A DNA stretch of 9,540 nucleotides from Thiocapsa sp. UBA6158 (GCF_002423035.1 NZ_DIUM01000095.1:1-9540); one strand, 5' to 3'; positions 1 through 5,602 are shown, numbered from the stretch's first letter. Notes: generated from the letters alone by a model not told the origin. Numbers and translations: made by a program.

Positions 1-9
1 ATCATTTTC

Positions 10-32
10 AGCCGAGACCCTTGCACTCGGCT
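10..32. promoter_or_regulatory. Inverted repeat over the -35 region (possible operator)
   Basis: AGCCGAG at 10-16 is mirrored perfectly by CTCGGCT at 26-32, with nine bases between. The right arm overlaps the proposed -35 hexamer (21-26) of the small gene that follows, where a repressor site would be expected. Autoregulation by the 58-aa product is inference. A 7-bp repeat in GC-rich DNA could also arise by chance. Confidence 0.3.
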
Positions 33-49
33 CGGGCGTGGTCTAGGCT
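21..49 (+). promoter_or_regulatory. Sigma70-like promoter, possibly giving a leaderless mRNA
   Basis: TTGCAC (21-26) and TAGGCT (44-49) are separated by exactly 17 bp. Each hexamer matches the sigma70 consensus at three of six positions, so the call rests mainly on spacing. The expected start of transcription, about six bases past the -10 element, falls at 56, the A of the next gene's ATG. No good Shine-Dalgarno lies upstream of that ATG, which fits a leaderless transcript. Confidence 0.4.
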
Positions 50-55
50 GTCCAC

Positions 56-232
56 ATGTCCGAAGTAACGAAGCAACCCAAGAGCAACCCGAGCAGACAG
101 GCCGCGCACCGCGACCGCATGCGCGCGTCCGGTCTGGTGCCGATCACCGAATGGATACCACCGGAGTCAAAGCCGCTGGTGCGAGACATCTGCAGGAAGC
201 TGAGGGAGGGCAAGAAGACGAAGACGAAGTAG
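56..232 (+). CDS. Small basic protein, 58 aa, MazE/ribbon-helix-helix-like in style
   Basis: This short reading frame (ATG at 56, TAG at 230-232) encodes 58 residues. It is rich in Lys and Arg, with a Lys/Thr-rich tail. The central part (residues about 18-50) has a basic stretch HRDRMRASGL, then a short strand-like VPITEWIP, then a charged helix. Small antitoxin-like DNA-binding proteins of the ribbon-helix-helix or MazE-like kind often read RMRAxGLxPVxxWVP at this place, so a DNA-binding regulatory role is a reasonable guess. No toxin gene adjoins it. The start is chosen because a promoter-like sequence puts the transcription start on this ATG. It stands 75 bp before the five-gene cassette on the same strand and may regulate it or itself. 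Function is not established. Confidence 0.55.
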   Translation: MSEVTKQPKSNPSRQAAHRDRMRASGLVPITEWIPPESKPLVRDICRKLREGKKTKTK

Positions 233-286
233 CAGTAGAAGCGGACCCCGACCGGACGGCAATCCGATCGAGGCCCTGACATAACC

Positions 287-303
287 CACCTGTTACCGAG
301 GTG
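287..303 (+). promoter_or_regulatory. Small hairpin that covers the ribosome binding site
   Basis: CACCT at 287-291 can pair with AGGTG at 299-303 across a seven-base loop. The right arm is most of the Shine-Dalgarno (GAGGTG, 298-303) of the gene starting at 308. Pairing would hide the ribosome site of the first cassette gene and, through coupling, could damp the whole cassette. The stem is only 5 bp, so the effect may be weak. Confidence 0.3.
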
Positions 304-307
304 AATC

Positions 308-529
308 ATGCTAGAGCAGTATTCTACACCCCTGCGCGTTCCGACCTGGAACCGCCAAACATCCGACGCCTTGAGCCGTCGCGATCGTCGCGCACTGCGC
401 ACCCTTCACGCATCCGTCGCGTGGACCATCAACGCCATGCAAGGCCGCGAGCTGTCCGAGGCCAAGGCGCTGTTGGCCCGCATCGAGGCGGGTCTGCGGT
501 ATCTCGGAGGGCGACGCCATGCCCGATAA
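308..529 (+). CDS. Hypothetical protein, first gene of the five-gene cassette (73 aa)
   Basis: I do not recognise this protein. It has 73 residues, is strongly basic (a run of Arg residues near 24-30 and an Arg/His tail), and its middle and C-terminal half (residues about 25-66) looks alpha-helical. There is no signal peptide, membrane segment or catalytic motif. The start at 308 is supported by GAGGTG at 298-303, four bases upstream, which is a rather short spacing. Its stop (TAA 527-529) lies inside the next gene, an 11-nt overlap, so the two are probably translated in a coupled way. The Arg-rich composition would allow nucleic-acid binding, but nothing shows it. Confidence 0.6.
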   Translation: MLEQYSTPLRVPTWNRQTSDALSRRDRRALRTLHASVAWTINAMQGRELSEAKALLARIEAGLRYLGGRRHAR

Positions 530-827
530 ACCCCAACCAAGCCGGGGGGCTCGGCTGCTGGCGCGCGATCTGCTGGCGGATCTGCGCAGCTGCGGGATTC
601 CGGTCGAGTCCGACGCATGGGCGCACCGGGCAATCTTGCTCAGTCACCAGCTGTGCGGCGCCGTGCGGTTTTGCCTGCGTCAAGATCCCGTCGCAGCAGC
701 ATGCGCGGTCTATCTTGACCGGCACAACCATGCGCTGTTGGATCTGGTGGCAAGCGCACCGGAGACCCGATCCGCGGCACTGACGAGACTTCTGGTCCTG
801 GCACACGCAGGGGAGGCGCCCGCATGA
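519..827 (+). CDS. Hypothetical protein, second gene of the cassette (102 aa)
   Basis: This 102-aa protein belongs to no family I recognise. It looks almost wholly helical and soluble, with leucine- and alanine-rich stretches at residues about 11-24, 36-65 and 72-97, and four cysteines (25, 46, 52, 62) that are not arranged as a clear zinc site. The start at 519 has a strong Shine-Dalgarno, GGAGGG at 506-511, seven bases upstream. It overlaps the preceding gene by 11 nt and the following gene by 4 nt (ATGA at 824-827), so it is an internal member of a translationally coupled operon. Confidence 0.65.
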   Translation: MPDKPQPSRGARLLARDLLADLRSCGIPVESDAWAHRAILLSHQLCGAVRFCLRQDPVAAACAVYLDRHNHALLDLVASAPETRSAALTRLLVLAHAGEAPA

Positions 828-1018
828 AAGACCTAACCCCGATCGAGCGCGCCGTCGTGCGCATGCTCGCCAAGCCCGACAAGATCCCGATGCCGTGGGC
901 GGATCTGCCGGCGCGATTCGTCGTCAAGGCAACCGAGAACCCGGAGGATCTGCTACAGATGGTTTTCAACGCAGTCGATTGGTCCGCGATTCAGGCACAC
1001 ATGGAGCAACACGCATGA
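824..1018 (+). CDS. Hypothetical protein, third gene of the cassette (64 aa)
   Basis: A 64-residue soluble protein of unknown family. The N-terminal part (MKDLTPIERAVVRML) is helix-like. It is followed by a short segment with Pro and Trp (PMPWADLP, residues 23-30) and a C-terminal helix (about 40-62). Translation starts at 824 in an ATGA overlap with the previous stop, with GGAGG at 812-816 seven bases upstream. The stop TGA (1016-1018) again overlaps the next ATG. The size and coupled layout are typical of small phage or satellite genes, but no function can be read from the sequence. Confidence 0.6.
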   Translation: MKDLTPIERAVVRMLAKPDKIPMPWADLPARFVVKATENPEDLLQMVFNAVDWSAIQAHMEQHA

Positions 1019-1425
1019 TGATCTCCGCAACGATGGACCTTGACCACCTCGCCGAACGCATGGGCGACACCGCAACCCCGAGCGAAGCGCGCGTCATGCG
1101 CCACATGCTCGCCGAGACCCTGGAAGGCATCGAAACGGCCGAGATCGACCCGGATCAGTGGTCGAGCCTGGTCGAGCTGGCGATTCAGCGGCACCGTGAG
1201 CTTGTCGGCGTGTTGGGCTCGCTGTGCACGCGCAACGAAGCCGGGCAACACTTCACCGAGACGGCCGACCCCGACGACCTGGATCAACTCGAATCGCTCG
1301 ATCTGCTGCTGATCCATCGGCCGACGCATGAGGCGACCGGGATCCCCTACAGCTCGGAATATTGGACCCTGGAAGTCACCGAGGCCGGTATCGAAGCGGT
1401 CGAGTGCGCGGAGGGCACGGCATGA
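1015..1425 (+). CDS. Hypothetical protein, fourth gene of the cassette (136 aa), possible winged-helix C-terminus
   Basis: The reading frame stays open far upstream of 1015, but 1015 is taken as the start. It forms an ATGA overlap with the previous gene and has GGAG at 1003-1006, eight bases upstream. ATG codons at 1018 and 1033 are alternatives. The 136-aa acidic product has helical N-terminal and middle parts (residues about 8-70). Its C-terminal segment (about 88-130) reads LDLLLIHRP, then IPYSSEYWTLEVTEAGIEAVE. The strand-turn-strand followed by TEAG and a helix recalls the wing and last helix of winged-helix domains, so a DNA-binding or adaptor role is possible. This is a fold guess from pattern, not a family match. 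It ends in a 4-nt overlap with the fifth gene. Confidence 0.6.
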   Translation: MMISATMDLDHLAERMGDTATPSEARVMRHMLAETLEGIETAEIDPDQWSSLVELAIQRHRELVGVLGSLCTRNEAGQHFTETADPDDLDQLESLDLLLIHRPTHEATGIPYSSEYWTLEVTEAGIEAVECAEGTA

Positions 1426-1679
1426 ACCACGATCAGTACGTCATCGACCACGATGTTCTTGAGCTTGTCACCGACCTGCTGTTGGTCGGTCTGCAATCGT
1501 TCGGCGAGATCGAGCGGTTGCTCAACGGCGCAAAGCTGCAACAGCTTGCAGGTGAGCCGGTCCCGGAAATGATGCGGCCGATCCACCCGACCGGCGACGC
1601 CGAGACCGTATCGAAGTTTGCGGATGCCTTGAGGTTGACCCGCAATCTGCCGGCGGCGATCGAGCAGGCGCAGCACTGA
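1422..1679 (+). CDS. Hypothetical protein, fifth and last gene of the cassette (85 aa)
   Basis: This 85-aa acidic protein is not recognised. Residues 1-42 form a likely long helix with regular Leu, Ile and Val spacing (DVLELVTDLLLVGLQSFGEI). A Pro-rich turn follows (about 47-58) and then a second helical part. The start at 1422 lies in an ATGA overlap with the previous stop and has a strong GGAGGG at 1410-1415, six bases upstream. Another ATG-led frame begins further upstream at 1362 but is not needed. An intrinsic terminator 36 bp after the stop closes the operon, so this is the last cistron. Confidence 0.6.
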   Translation: MNHDQYVIDHDVLELVTDLLLVGLQSFGEIERLLNGAKLQQLAGEPVPEMMRPIHPTGDAETVSKFADALRLTRNLPAAIEQAQH

Positions 1680-1715
1680 CCCACAAACCGCCCGGCCCGT
1701 CCGGGCATCAACCGG

Positions 1716-1738
1716 CCCGGCCATGTGCCGGGTTTTTT
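1716..1738 (+). terminator. Intrinsic terminator of the five-gene cassette
   Basis: CCCGGC (1716-1721) pairs with GCCGGG (1727-1732) around a five-base loop and is followed directly by six T (1733-1738). It lies 36 bp after the last cassette stop codon, in the right orientation to end that transcript. Confidence 0.8.
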
Positions 1739-1758
1739 GTCCGGGCACCGTCGATTTT

Positions 1759-1780
1759 TGGGGGTATCTATGGGGGTATC
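1759..1780. repeat. Tandem 10-bp direct repeat TGGGGGTATC
   Basis: TGGGGGTATC occurs at 1759-1768 and again at 1771-1780, perfectly matched and 12 bp apart start to start, about one helical turn. The position, between the cassette and the tRNA-like end at 1843, is where integrase or excisionase arm-binding sites of an integrated element would lie. That role is inference. Confidence 0.5.
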
Positions 1781-1842
1781 GTGAAAACGGACCCACCGAA
1801 ATAGCGAGATATTCCAAGGCTTTCCGAGAGGTTTTCGGGAGA

Positions 1843-1856
1843 TGCCCCCGCTACCA
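1843..1856 (+). mobile_element. tRNA 3'-end fragment, putative right attachment site
   Basis: TGCCCCCGCTACCA matches the end expected of an initiator tRNA: CCCCGCT as the 3' acceptor strand (1846-1852), A as discriminator, then CCA (1854-1856). The T-arm that should precede it is absent, so this is not a working tRNA. A tRNA-type terminator follows eight bases later. Integrases that use tRNA 3' ends leave just such a displaced tail at the far end of the element, so the element would lie to the left with an intact tRNA beyond the window. The match is short, and the choice of initiator tRNA is from memory of that tRNA's consensus. Confidence 0.45.
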
Positions 1857-1862
1857 TATTCG

Positions 1863-1899
1863 AAAGGGCTTACGGTTGATCTCCGTAAGCCCTTTTTTT
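1863..1899 (+). terminator. Perfect 13-bp stem-loop terminator, tRNA type
   Basis: AAAGGGCTTACGG (1863-1875) pairs without mismatch with CCGTAAGCCCTTT (1883-1895) around a seven-base loop. The T-tract runs 1893-1899. It sits directly after the tRNA-like CCA end and probably is the original terminator of that tRNA gene, left behind after integration. The A-run at its left foot could let it act in both directions. Confidence 0.8.
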
Positions 1900-1959
1900 G
1901 TGTCGGCTCCTTGTAGCCTGCTCAACGCCAAATAGAAAGGCCGGCCGCATGCGCCTGTC

Positions 1960-2322
1960 ATGGAGCGAGATTGGAACGGCGTGCTCTTGGTCGAGCAAAA
2001 GAGTCTCCGACACAAGCTGGACAAGGCCAAAGGGCCTTCAAGTCTTTCCCCGGCCTCAAGATTGTCGAAAGATCCGGTCAACATCAAGGCGTCCGAGCTG
2101 GTCGGTCGGCTCCATGACGACTTGCATGCATCCGGCTACACCGGCCAGGATCTGGAGTAATTCCTTGTTCGCGTCGTCTTCACGCTGTTCGCCGACGACA
2201 CGGGCATCTTCGAGCCGCGCGATATCTTCCTTGACCTCTTGGAGTCGCGAACCCGCGAGGACGGCTCGGACTTCGGGCCTTGGCTTGCGCACTTGTTTCA
2301 CGATCGGCTTGCGAAACCTTGA
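1960..2322 (+). pseudogene. Decayed MmeI-like (type IIG) restriction/DNA methyltransferase gene
   Basis: In one frame the DNA encodes WNGVLLVEQKS (residues about 5-15), the strand with the ExK of the PD-(D/E)xK nuclease of MmeI-like enzymes. It then encodes DPVNIKASELVGRLHDDL and, after a TAA at 2158-2160, FLVRVVFTLFADDTGIFEPRD and ESRTREDGSDFGPWLAHLF, the helical spacer that precedes the methyltransferase domain. Intact members have about 900 or more residues. Here only about 120 codons remain. Lesions: the N-terminus is missing; a frame change near 2035 puts FKSFPGLK (2037-2060) out of frame; the segment between FPGLK and DPVNIK is deleted; a stop interrupts the block; and the whole methyltransferase and target-recognition part is gone after 2310. 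The family assignment rests on recalled motifs. The fragment cannot cut or methylate DNA. It lies 60 bp beyond the putative attachment site. Confidence 0.75.
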
Positions 2323-2425
2323 GCCAGATCGCGTGAAAGGAGCAGGCATGACCGAGGTCGGAGACGACGTTCACGCAGGCGCCGTTATGCGCTGAGCCAC
2401 GTGGCGCAGAGCGCCATGGGGCATG

Positions 2426-2451
2426 CGTGACACCGCGGGGCGGGTGTCACG
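2426..2451. repeat. 9-bp inverted repeat (hairpin)
   Basis: CGTGACACC (2426-2434) and GGTGTCACG (2443-2451) are perfect reverse complements with an eight-base GC-rich loop. There is no T-tract on either side. It may be a read-through barrier or a protein site; the role is unknown. Confidence 0.5.
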
Positions 2452-2530
2452 AGCGTCTTGAGGTTGGGGTGGTCGGCCTGATGAGTGACGAGACTGTCGG
2501 GAGGCCCCGAGCCTCGATGCTCGCCGAGGA

Positions 2531-2561
2531 ACACGGACCGACGCCGAGCGCCGGTCCGTGT
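2531..2561 (-). terminator. Hairpin after the EF-G-like gene, probable terminator
   Basis: ACACGGACCG (2531-2540) pairs perfectly with CGGTCCGTGT (2552-2561) around eleven bases. On the minus strand it begins ten bases after the EF-G-like stop codon, the usual place for a transcript end. The following bases (TTCCTC) are only a weak U-tract, so termination may be partial, or the stem may protect the mRNA 3' end. Confidence 0.5.
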
Positions 2562-2570
2562 GCGTCGGGG

Positions 2571-4616
2571 TCAGTCTTCGGCGCGCTGGTAGGCGTCGGC
2601 GAGCTGCTTTTGGATGCTGGCGGGCACTGTGTCGTAGTGACTCAGCTCGATGTTGTAGGTGCCTTCACCGCCGGTCAGTGCCTTCAGGCGTGCATCGTAT
2701 CCGTTGAGCTCCGCCAGCGGGACCTCGCCCTCGATGACGATCCGACCGCGGCTCTTGCTGTCGCTGCCGTTGATGCGGCCGCGGCGGCTGGAGAGGTCGC
2801 CCGCGAGATCGCCCATTGCCGTGCCTTGGGCCGTGATCCGGATCTTTACGATTGGCTCGAGCAGGACCGGGCGGGCCTTCTCCACCGCCTCGATGAACGC
2901 CTTGCGCCCTGCCGTCGAGAAGGCGATGTCTTTGGAGTCGACGGGATGGAACTTGCCGTCGTAGACCGTGACGCGAATGTCGTGCATCGGATAACCGGCG
3001 ATGGCGCCTTCATCGAGCACCTGGCGCACGCCTTTCTCGATCGAGGGGATGAAGTTGTTCGGGATCACGCCGCCGACGACGGCATCGACGAACTCGAAGC
3101 CGGCGCCGCGCTCCATGGGCTCGACGCGCAGATAGACCTCGCCGAACTGTCCGGCGCCGCCGGTCTGCTTCTTGTGGCGATGATGTCCCTCGGCGGGGGC
3201 CGTGATGGTCTCCCGATAGGGGATGCTCGGCGGATGGGTCTCCACCTCGACGTGATACTGCTCCGAGAGTCGGCGTAAGAGCACGCGCAGATGCAGCTCG
3301 CCGAGTCCGCGCATGACCGTCTCGTTCGCCGCGGCATTGTGCTCGACATGGAAGCAGGGGTCTTCGGATTCGAGCTTGTGCAGTGCATCGGTCAGCTTCT
3401 GCTCGTCGCCGCGCTTGGTCGGGTGGATCGCGAGACCGAACAGCGGAACCGGGCACTCCAGGCTCGAGAGGTGGAAATGATCCTCCTCGTGCGAGTCGTG
3501 CAGGACGGCGTCGAAATGGATGTCGTCGATACGCGATACCGCCAGGATGTCTCCGGGCACACCCTCGGCGACCTCGATCTGCTCGGTACCGTGGAGGCGA
3601 TACAGATGGTTGACCTTGAACGGCTTGCGCGCGTCGCCGATGTAGAGCTGGCTTTGCGCCGTGATGCGTCCCTGATGGATACGGAAGATCCCGAGCTTGC
3701 CGCGGAAGGGGTCGTTGATGATCTTGAAGACATGCGCGACGGCGTGCTTGGCTGGATCGGGATCGACGGTCACCGGAGTCATGGCGGCACCTTCGCCTTT
3801 GAGGAAGGGCGGAGGATTGCCTTCCGAGGGATTCGGCATGAGGCGCGTGATCATCTCGATGAGCTCGTCGACGCCGGCCCCGGTCGCCGCCGACACGTAA
3901 CAGATCGGGATCAGGTGCGCCTCGCGCAGCGCCGCCTCGAAGGGATCGTGCAGCTGCTCGGGCTTGAGCTCCTGGCCCTGCTCGAGATAGACCTCCATCA
4001 GGGCCTCGTCGACCTCGACCACCTGGTCGATGATCCGGCTGTGGGCCTCCGCGACGGATGAGAAGTCGGCACCTTCGCCGCTTGGCTGGAAGAAGCAGTC
4101 GATGACCCGCTTGCCGCCCTCGGCGGGCAGGTTGATCGGGAGGCATTCGGGGCCGAAGGTCTCGCGAATCTGATCCGTCAATTGAGCGAGATCGACGTCG
4201 GCTGCATCGATTTGATTCACGATGATCATGCGGCAGAGATTGCGATTGTCGGCCGCCTTCATCATCCGCAGGGTCATCGGCTCGATGCCGGACTGCGCAT
4301 TGATGACGATCGCGGCGGTCTCCACGGCCGGCAGGACCGAAATGGTGCGCCCCAGGAAATCCGGATACCCGGGGGTGTCGATCAGATTGACGTGCTTGTC
4401 GTGCGCATCGAAGCTGGTGATGGAGGCGTCCAGCGAGTGGATCAGCTCCTTTTCCATCGGATCGAAGTCGCAGACCGTGGTTCCCTTGGTCACACTGCCG
4501 GGGGTCGAGATCACTCCGGTCGCGGCGAGCAGCGCTTCGACCAGCGTGGTCTTGCCGGATCCGGCGTGACCGACCAGGGCAAGGTTGCGGACGTCCTCGG
4601 CATTGTAATCAGACAT
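2571..4616 (-). CDS. fusA: Elongation factor G-like translational GTPase (EF-G paralogue)
   Basis: This 681-aa protein has the five-domain EF-G layout. The GTPase domain shows GHAGSGKTT (16-24, P-loop), DTPGYPD (80-86, G3), NQID (134-137, in place of NKxD) and SAATGAGV (242-249, G5). Domain II follows (about 290-385). Domain III contains GLGELHLRVL (437-446). Domain IV contains KKQTGGAGQFGEV (482-494) and the loop KFHPVDSKDIAF (555-566). Domain V follows to the end. Classical EF-G is about 700 aa and carries a switch I reading RGITI; here the corresponding part is EKELIHSLDAS (55-65), which marks the EF-G-like side family found beside true fusA in many bacteria. It probably acts on the ribosome in the cytoplasm, but whether it translocates, recycles or serves stress is not known. 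It is not in a str operon and has its own promoter, which fits a paralogue. The start at 4616 has a weak AGGA about seven bases upstream. Confidence 0.9.
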   Translation of the reverse strand: MSDYNAEDVRNLALVGHAGSGKTTLVEALLAATGVISTPGSVTKGTTVCDFDPMEKELIHSLDASITSFDAHDKHVNLIDTPGYPDFLGRTISVLPAVETAAIVINAQSGIEPMTLRMMKAADNRNLCRMIIVNQIDAADVDLAQLTDQIRETFGPECLPINLPAEGGKRVIDCFFQPSGEGADFSSVAEAHSRIIDQVVEVDEALMEVYLEQGQELKPEQLHDPFEAALREAHLIPICYVSAATGAGVDELIEMITRLMPNPSEGNPPPFLKGEGAAMTPVTVDPDPAKHAVAHVFKIINDPFRGKLGIFRIHQGRITAQSQLYIGDARKPFKVNHLYRLHGTEQIEVAEGVPGDILAVSRIDDIHFDAVLHDSHEEDHFHLSSLECPVPLFGLAIHPTKRGDEQKLTDALHKLESEDPCFHVEHNAAANETVMRGLGELHLRVLLRRLSEQYHVEVETHPPSIPYRETITAPAEGHHRHKKQTGGAGQFGEVYLRVEPMERGAGFEFVDAVVGGVIPNNFIPSIEKGVRQVLDEGAIAGYPMHDIRVTVYDGKFHPVDSKDIAFSTAGRKAFIEAVEKARPVLLEPIVKIRITAQGTAMGDLAGDLSSRRGRINGSDSKSRGRIVIEGEVPLAELNGYDARLKALTGGEGTYNIELSHYDTVPASIQKQLADAYQRAED

Positions 4617-4696
4617 CGGTGATCCTGTAGTGGCGTTTGGGTGAGGTGCGGGGCGTCGTCGTGCGGCTTCCCGTCGAGATTCGCTTACCGATCGAA

Positions 4697-4725
4697 ATTA
4701 TACCGTAACTCGGGTGTGGCCTTGA
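4697..4725 (-). promoter_or_regulatory. Promoter of the EF-G-like gene
   Basis: Read on the minus strand, 4702-4697 is a perfect TATAAT. Seventeen bases upstream (4725-4720) the -35 position reads TCAAGG, a poor match to TTGACA, so activity may depend on another factor. Transcription would start near 4690 and give a leader of about 75 nt before the ATG at 4616. Confidence 0.55.
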
Positions 4726-4849
4726 TCGGGTATCGATCGGAATTCGTGTCTTGGCCTGTCGCGGATCAAGTCGGAGCGGGGCCCGGGGGTCGATCGGCTC
4801 GTGGCGAAGGGACACGAGCGGATCCGTGTCCATGCCCGAATCGCAGGCC

Positions 4850-4874
4850 AAAAAAAGGCGGCCGATTGGCCGCC
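4850..4874 (-). terminator. Strong minus-strand intrinsic terminator without an obvious gene
   Basis: GGCGGCC (4857-4863) and GGCCGCC (4868-4874) form a 7-bp GC stem with a four-base loop. On the minus strand seven T follow (4856-4850). It is a textbook terminator for leftward transcripts, yet no leftward gene lies between 4875 and 5128. It may shield the EF-G-like promoter from read-through or end a small RNA. Confidence 0.8.
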
Positions 4875-4995
4875 GAAGGACGCACAGCTATGGAGAGGAT
4901 AATCGCTATCGAGACGATCCTGTCCGGTCCGTATGTCCGGACGAATCGATCCCTGATCTCCAATGCCCGTATTCGCGTTATCCTTATAAGGGGAT

Positions 4996-5026
4996 GCGGC
5001 AGCGCGGGATTGATCGGCGCTGCCGC
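4996..5026. repeat. 10-bp GC-rich inverted repeat
   Basis: GCGGCAGCGC (4996-5005) is the exact reverse complement of GCGCTGCCGC (5017-5026), with an eleven-base loop. There is no T-tract. It could be part of a structured RNA on either strand or a protein site. Confidence 0.45.
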
Positions 5027-5128
5027 GGTACCTCTGTTCGATGAAAACTCCGTGACCCGAATCGCTGTCGAAGCGGGACAACGGGGCGTTGACGGCCCTT
5101 AGGTTAGCACATCTCTGGAGACGTAAAG

Positions 5129-5602
5129 ATGTCAATGGTTTTGAAATCGGACGCTTTTGTCGACGGAGCGCACATCCCGGTGCGCTACACCTGCGAGGGA
5201 GAAAACATCTCGCCGCCTTTGACGTGGGAGTGTCTTCCCGAGGGTACCGCGAGCCTGGTCCTGGTCGTGGATGATCCGGATGCCCCCGATCCCGCCGCTC
5301 CTCGGATGGTTTGGGATCATTGGATCCTCTATAACCTTCCGCCCGAGGCGATGCTTGCCGAAGGCATGACCTCCGATCTTCTCCCCGTCGGGACCGGGGA
5401 AGGGATCAACAGTTGGGGCCGGGTCGGCTATGGTGGCCCTTGTCCCCCGATCGGCTGTCACCGCTATTTCCATTGTCTTTACGCGCTCGATATCCGCCTG
5501 CCGAGCGAATTGGGGAACCCGACCAAGGACGAGCTCCTACTGGCAATGGAAGACCACATCCTCGCTCGCACCGAGCTGGTCGGCATCTACGAGAAGCGTT
5601 AA
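5129..5602 (+). CDS. YbhB/YbcL family (phosphatidylethanolamine-binding-like, Raf kinase inhibitor-like) protein
   Basis: The 157-aa product has the full set of family motifs: SPPLTW (28-33), the ligand-pocket DDPDAP (48-53), DHWILYNLP (63-71), and YGGPCPP followed by GCHRY (101-113), which form the anion-binding pocket. Bacterial members are usually 150-180 aa, so it is complete. There is no signal peptide, so it is probably cytoplasmic. The biochemical role of this family in bacteria is not settled; the eukaryotic relatives bind phospholipids and kinases. The start at 5129 has GGAG at 5117-5120, eight bases upstream. It stands alone: the EF-G-like gene is divergent and the ccm operon is convergent. 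Confidence 0.9.
   Translation: MSMVLKSDAFVDGAHIPVRYTCEGENISPPLTWECLPEGTASLVLVVDDPDAPDPAAPRMVWDHWILYNLPPEAMLAEGMTSDLLPVGTGEGINSWGRVGYGGPCPPIGCHRYFHCLYALDIRLPSELGNPTKDELLLAMEDHILARTELVGIYEKR

Larger units (their letters stand above)
2323..2570. other. Intergenic region with hairpins, no gene seen
   Basis: These 248 bp hold no convincing gene; the only short frame (ATG at 2348) has 15 codons. They contain two strong inverted repeats, listed separately. The region is the junction between the decayed restriction gene and the 3' end of the EF-G-like gene. Confidence 0.6.
4617..5128. other. 512-bp divergent intergenic region
   Basis: This stretch lies between the minus-strand EF-G-like gene and the plus-strand YbhB-like gene. 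It has no plausible protein gene. It holds a minus-strand -10 element (4697-4702), a strong minus-strand intrinsic terminator (4850-4874), a 10-bp hairpin (4996-5026), a smaller hairpin (GTCCGG 4922-4927 with CCGGAC 4937-4942) and the 10-bp palindrome CCTTATAAGG (4982-4991). I found no convincing promoter for the plus-strand gene. Confidence 0.6.

Noticed and set aside
301..783. Plus-strand frame of 160 codons overlapping the first two cassette genes
   Set aside because: It is out of frame with the coupled genes, Arg/Pro/Ser-rich, and lacks its own ribosome site; the overlapping chain with good ribosome sites is preferred.
1843..1856. A complete tRNA gene
   Set aside because: Only the acceptor 3' strand and CCA match; the T-arm and everything 5' of it do not fold as a tRNA.
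1723..1935. Plus-strand frame of 70 codons across the putative attachment site
   Set aside because: It runs through a terminator, the tRNA-like end and a second terminator, so it is chance coding potential over non-coding signals.
2427..3278. Long plus-strand reading frame (283 codons)
   Set aside because: It lies antisense to the 3' part of the EF-G-like gene and has the Asp/Leu/Ala-rich look of a GC-rich shadow frame. No motif is present.
3010..4146. Minus-strand frame of 378 codons inside the EF-G-like gene
   Set aside because: An Arg-rich shadow of the true frame, which carries all the EF-G motifs.
5089..5117. TTGACG as -35 of a promoter for the YbhB-like gene
   Set aside because: The base string 17 bp downstream (TCTCTG) is no -10 element and would place the start too near the ribosome site.
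4860..5128. 6S RNA gene in the intergenic region
   Set aside because: The long rod with a central open bubble expected of 6S RNA could not be found on either strand; only local hairpins are seen.
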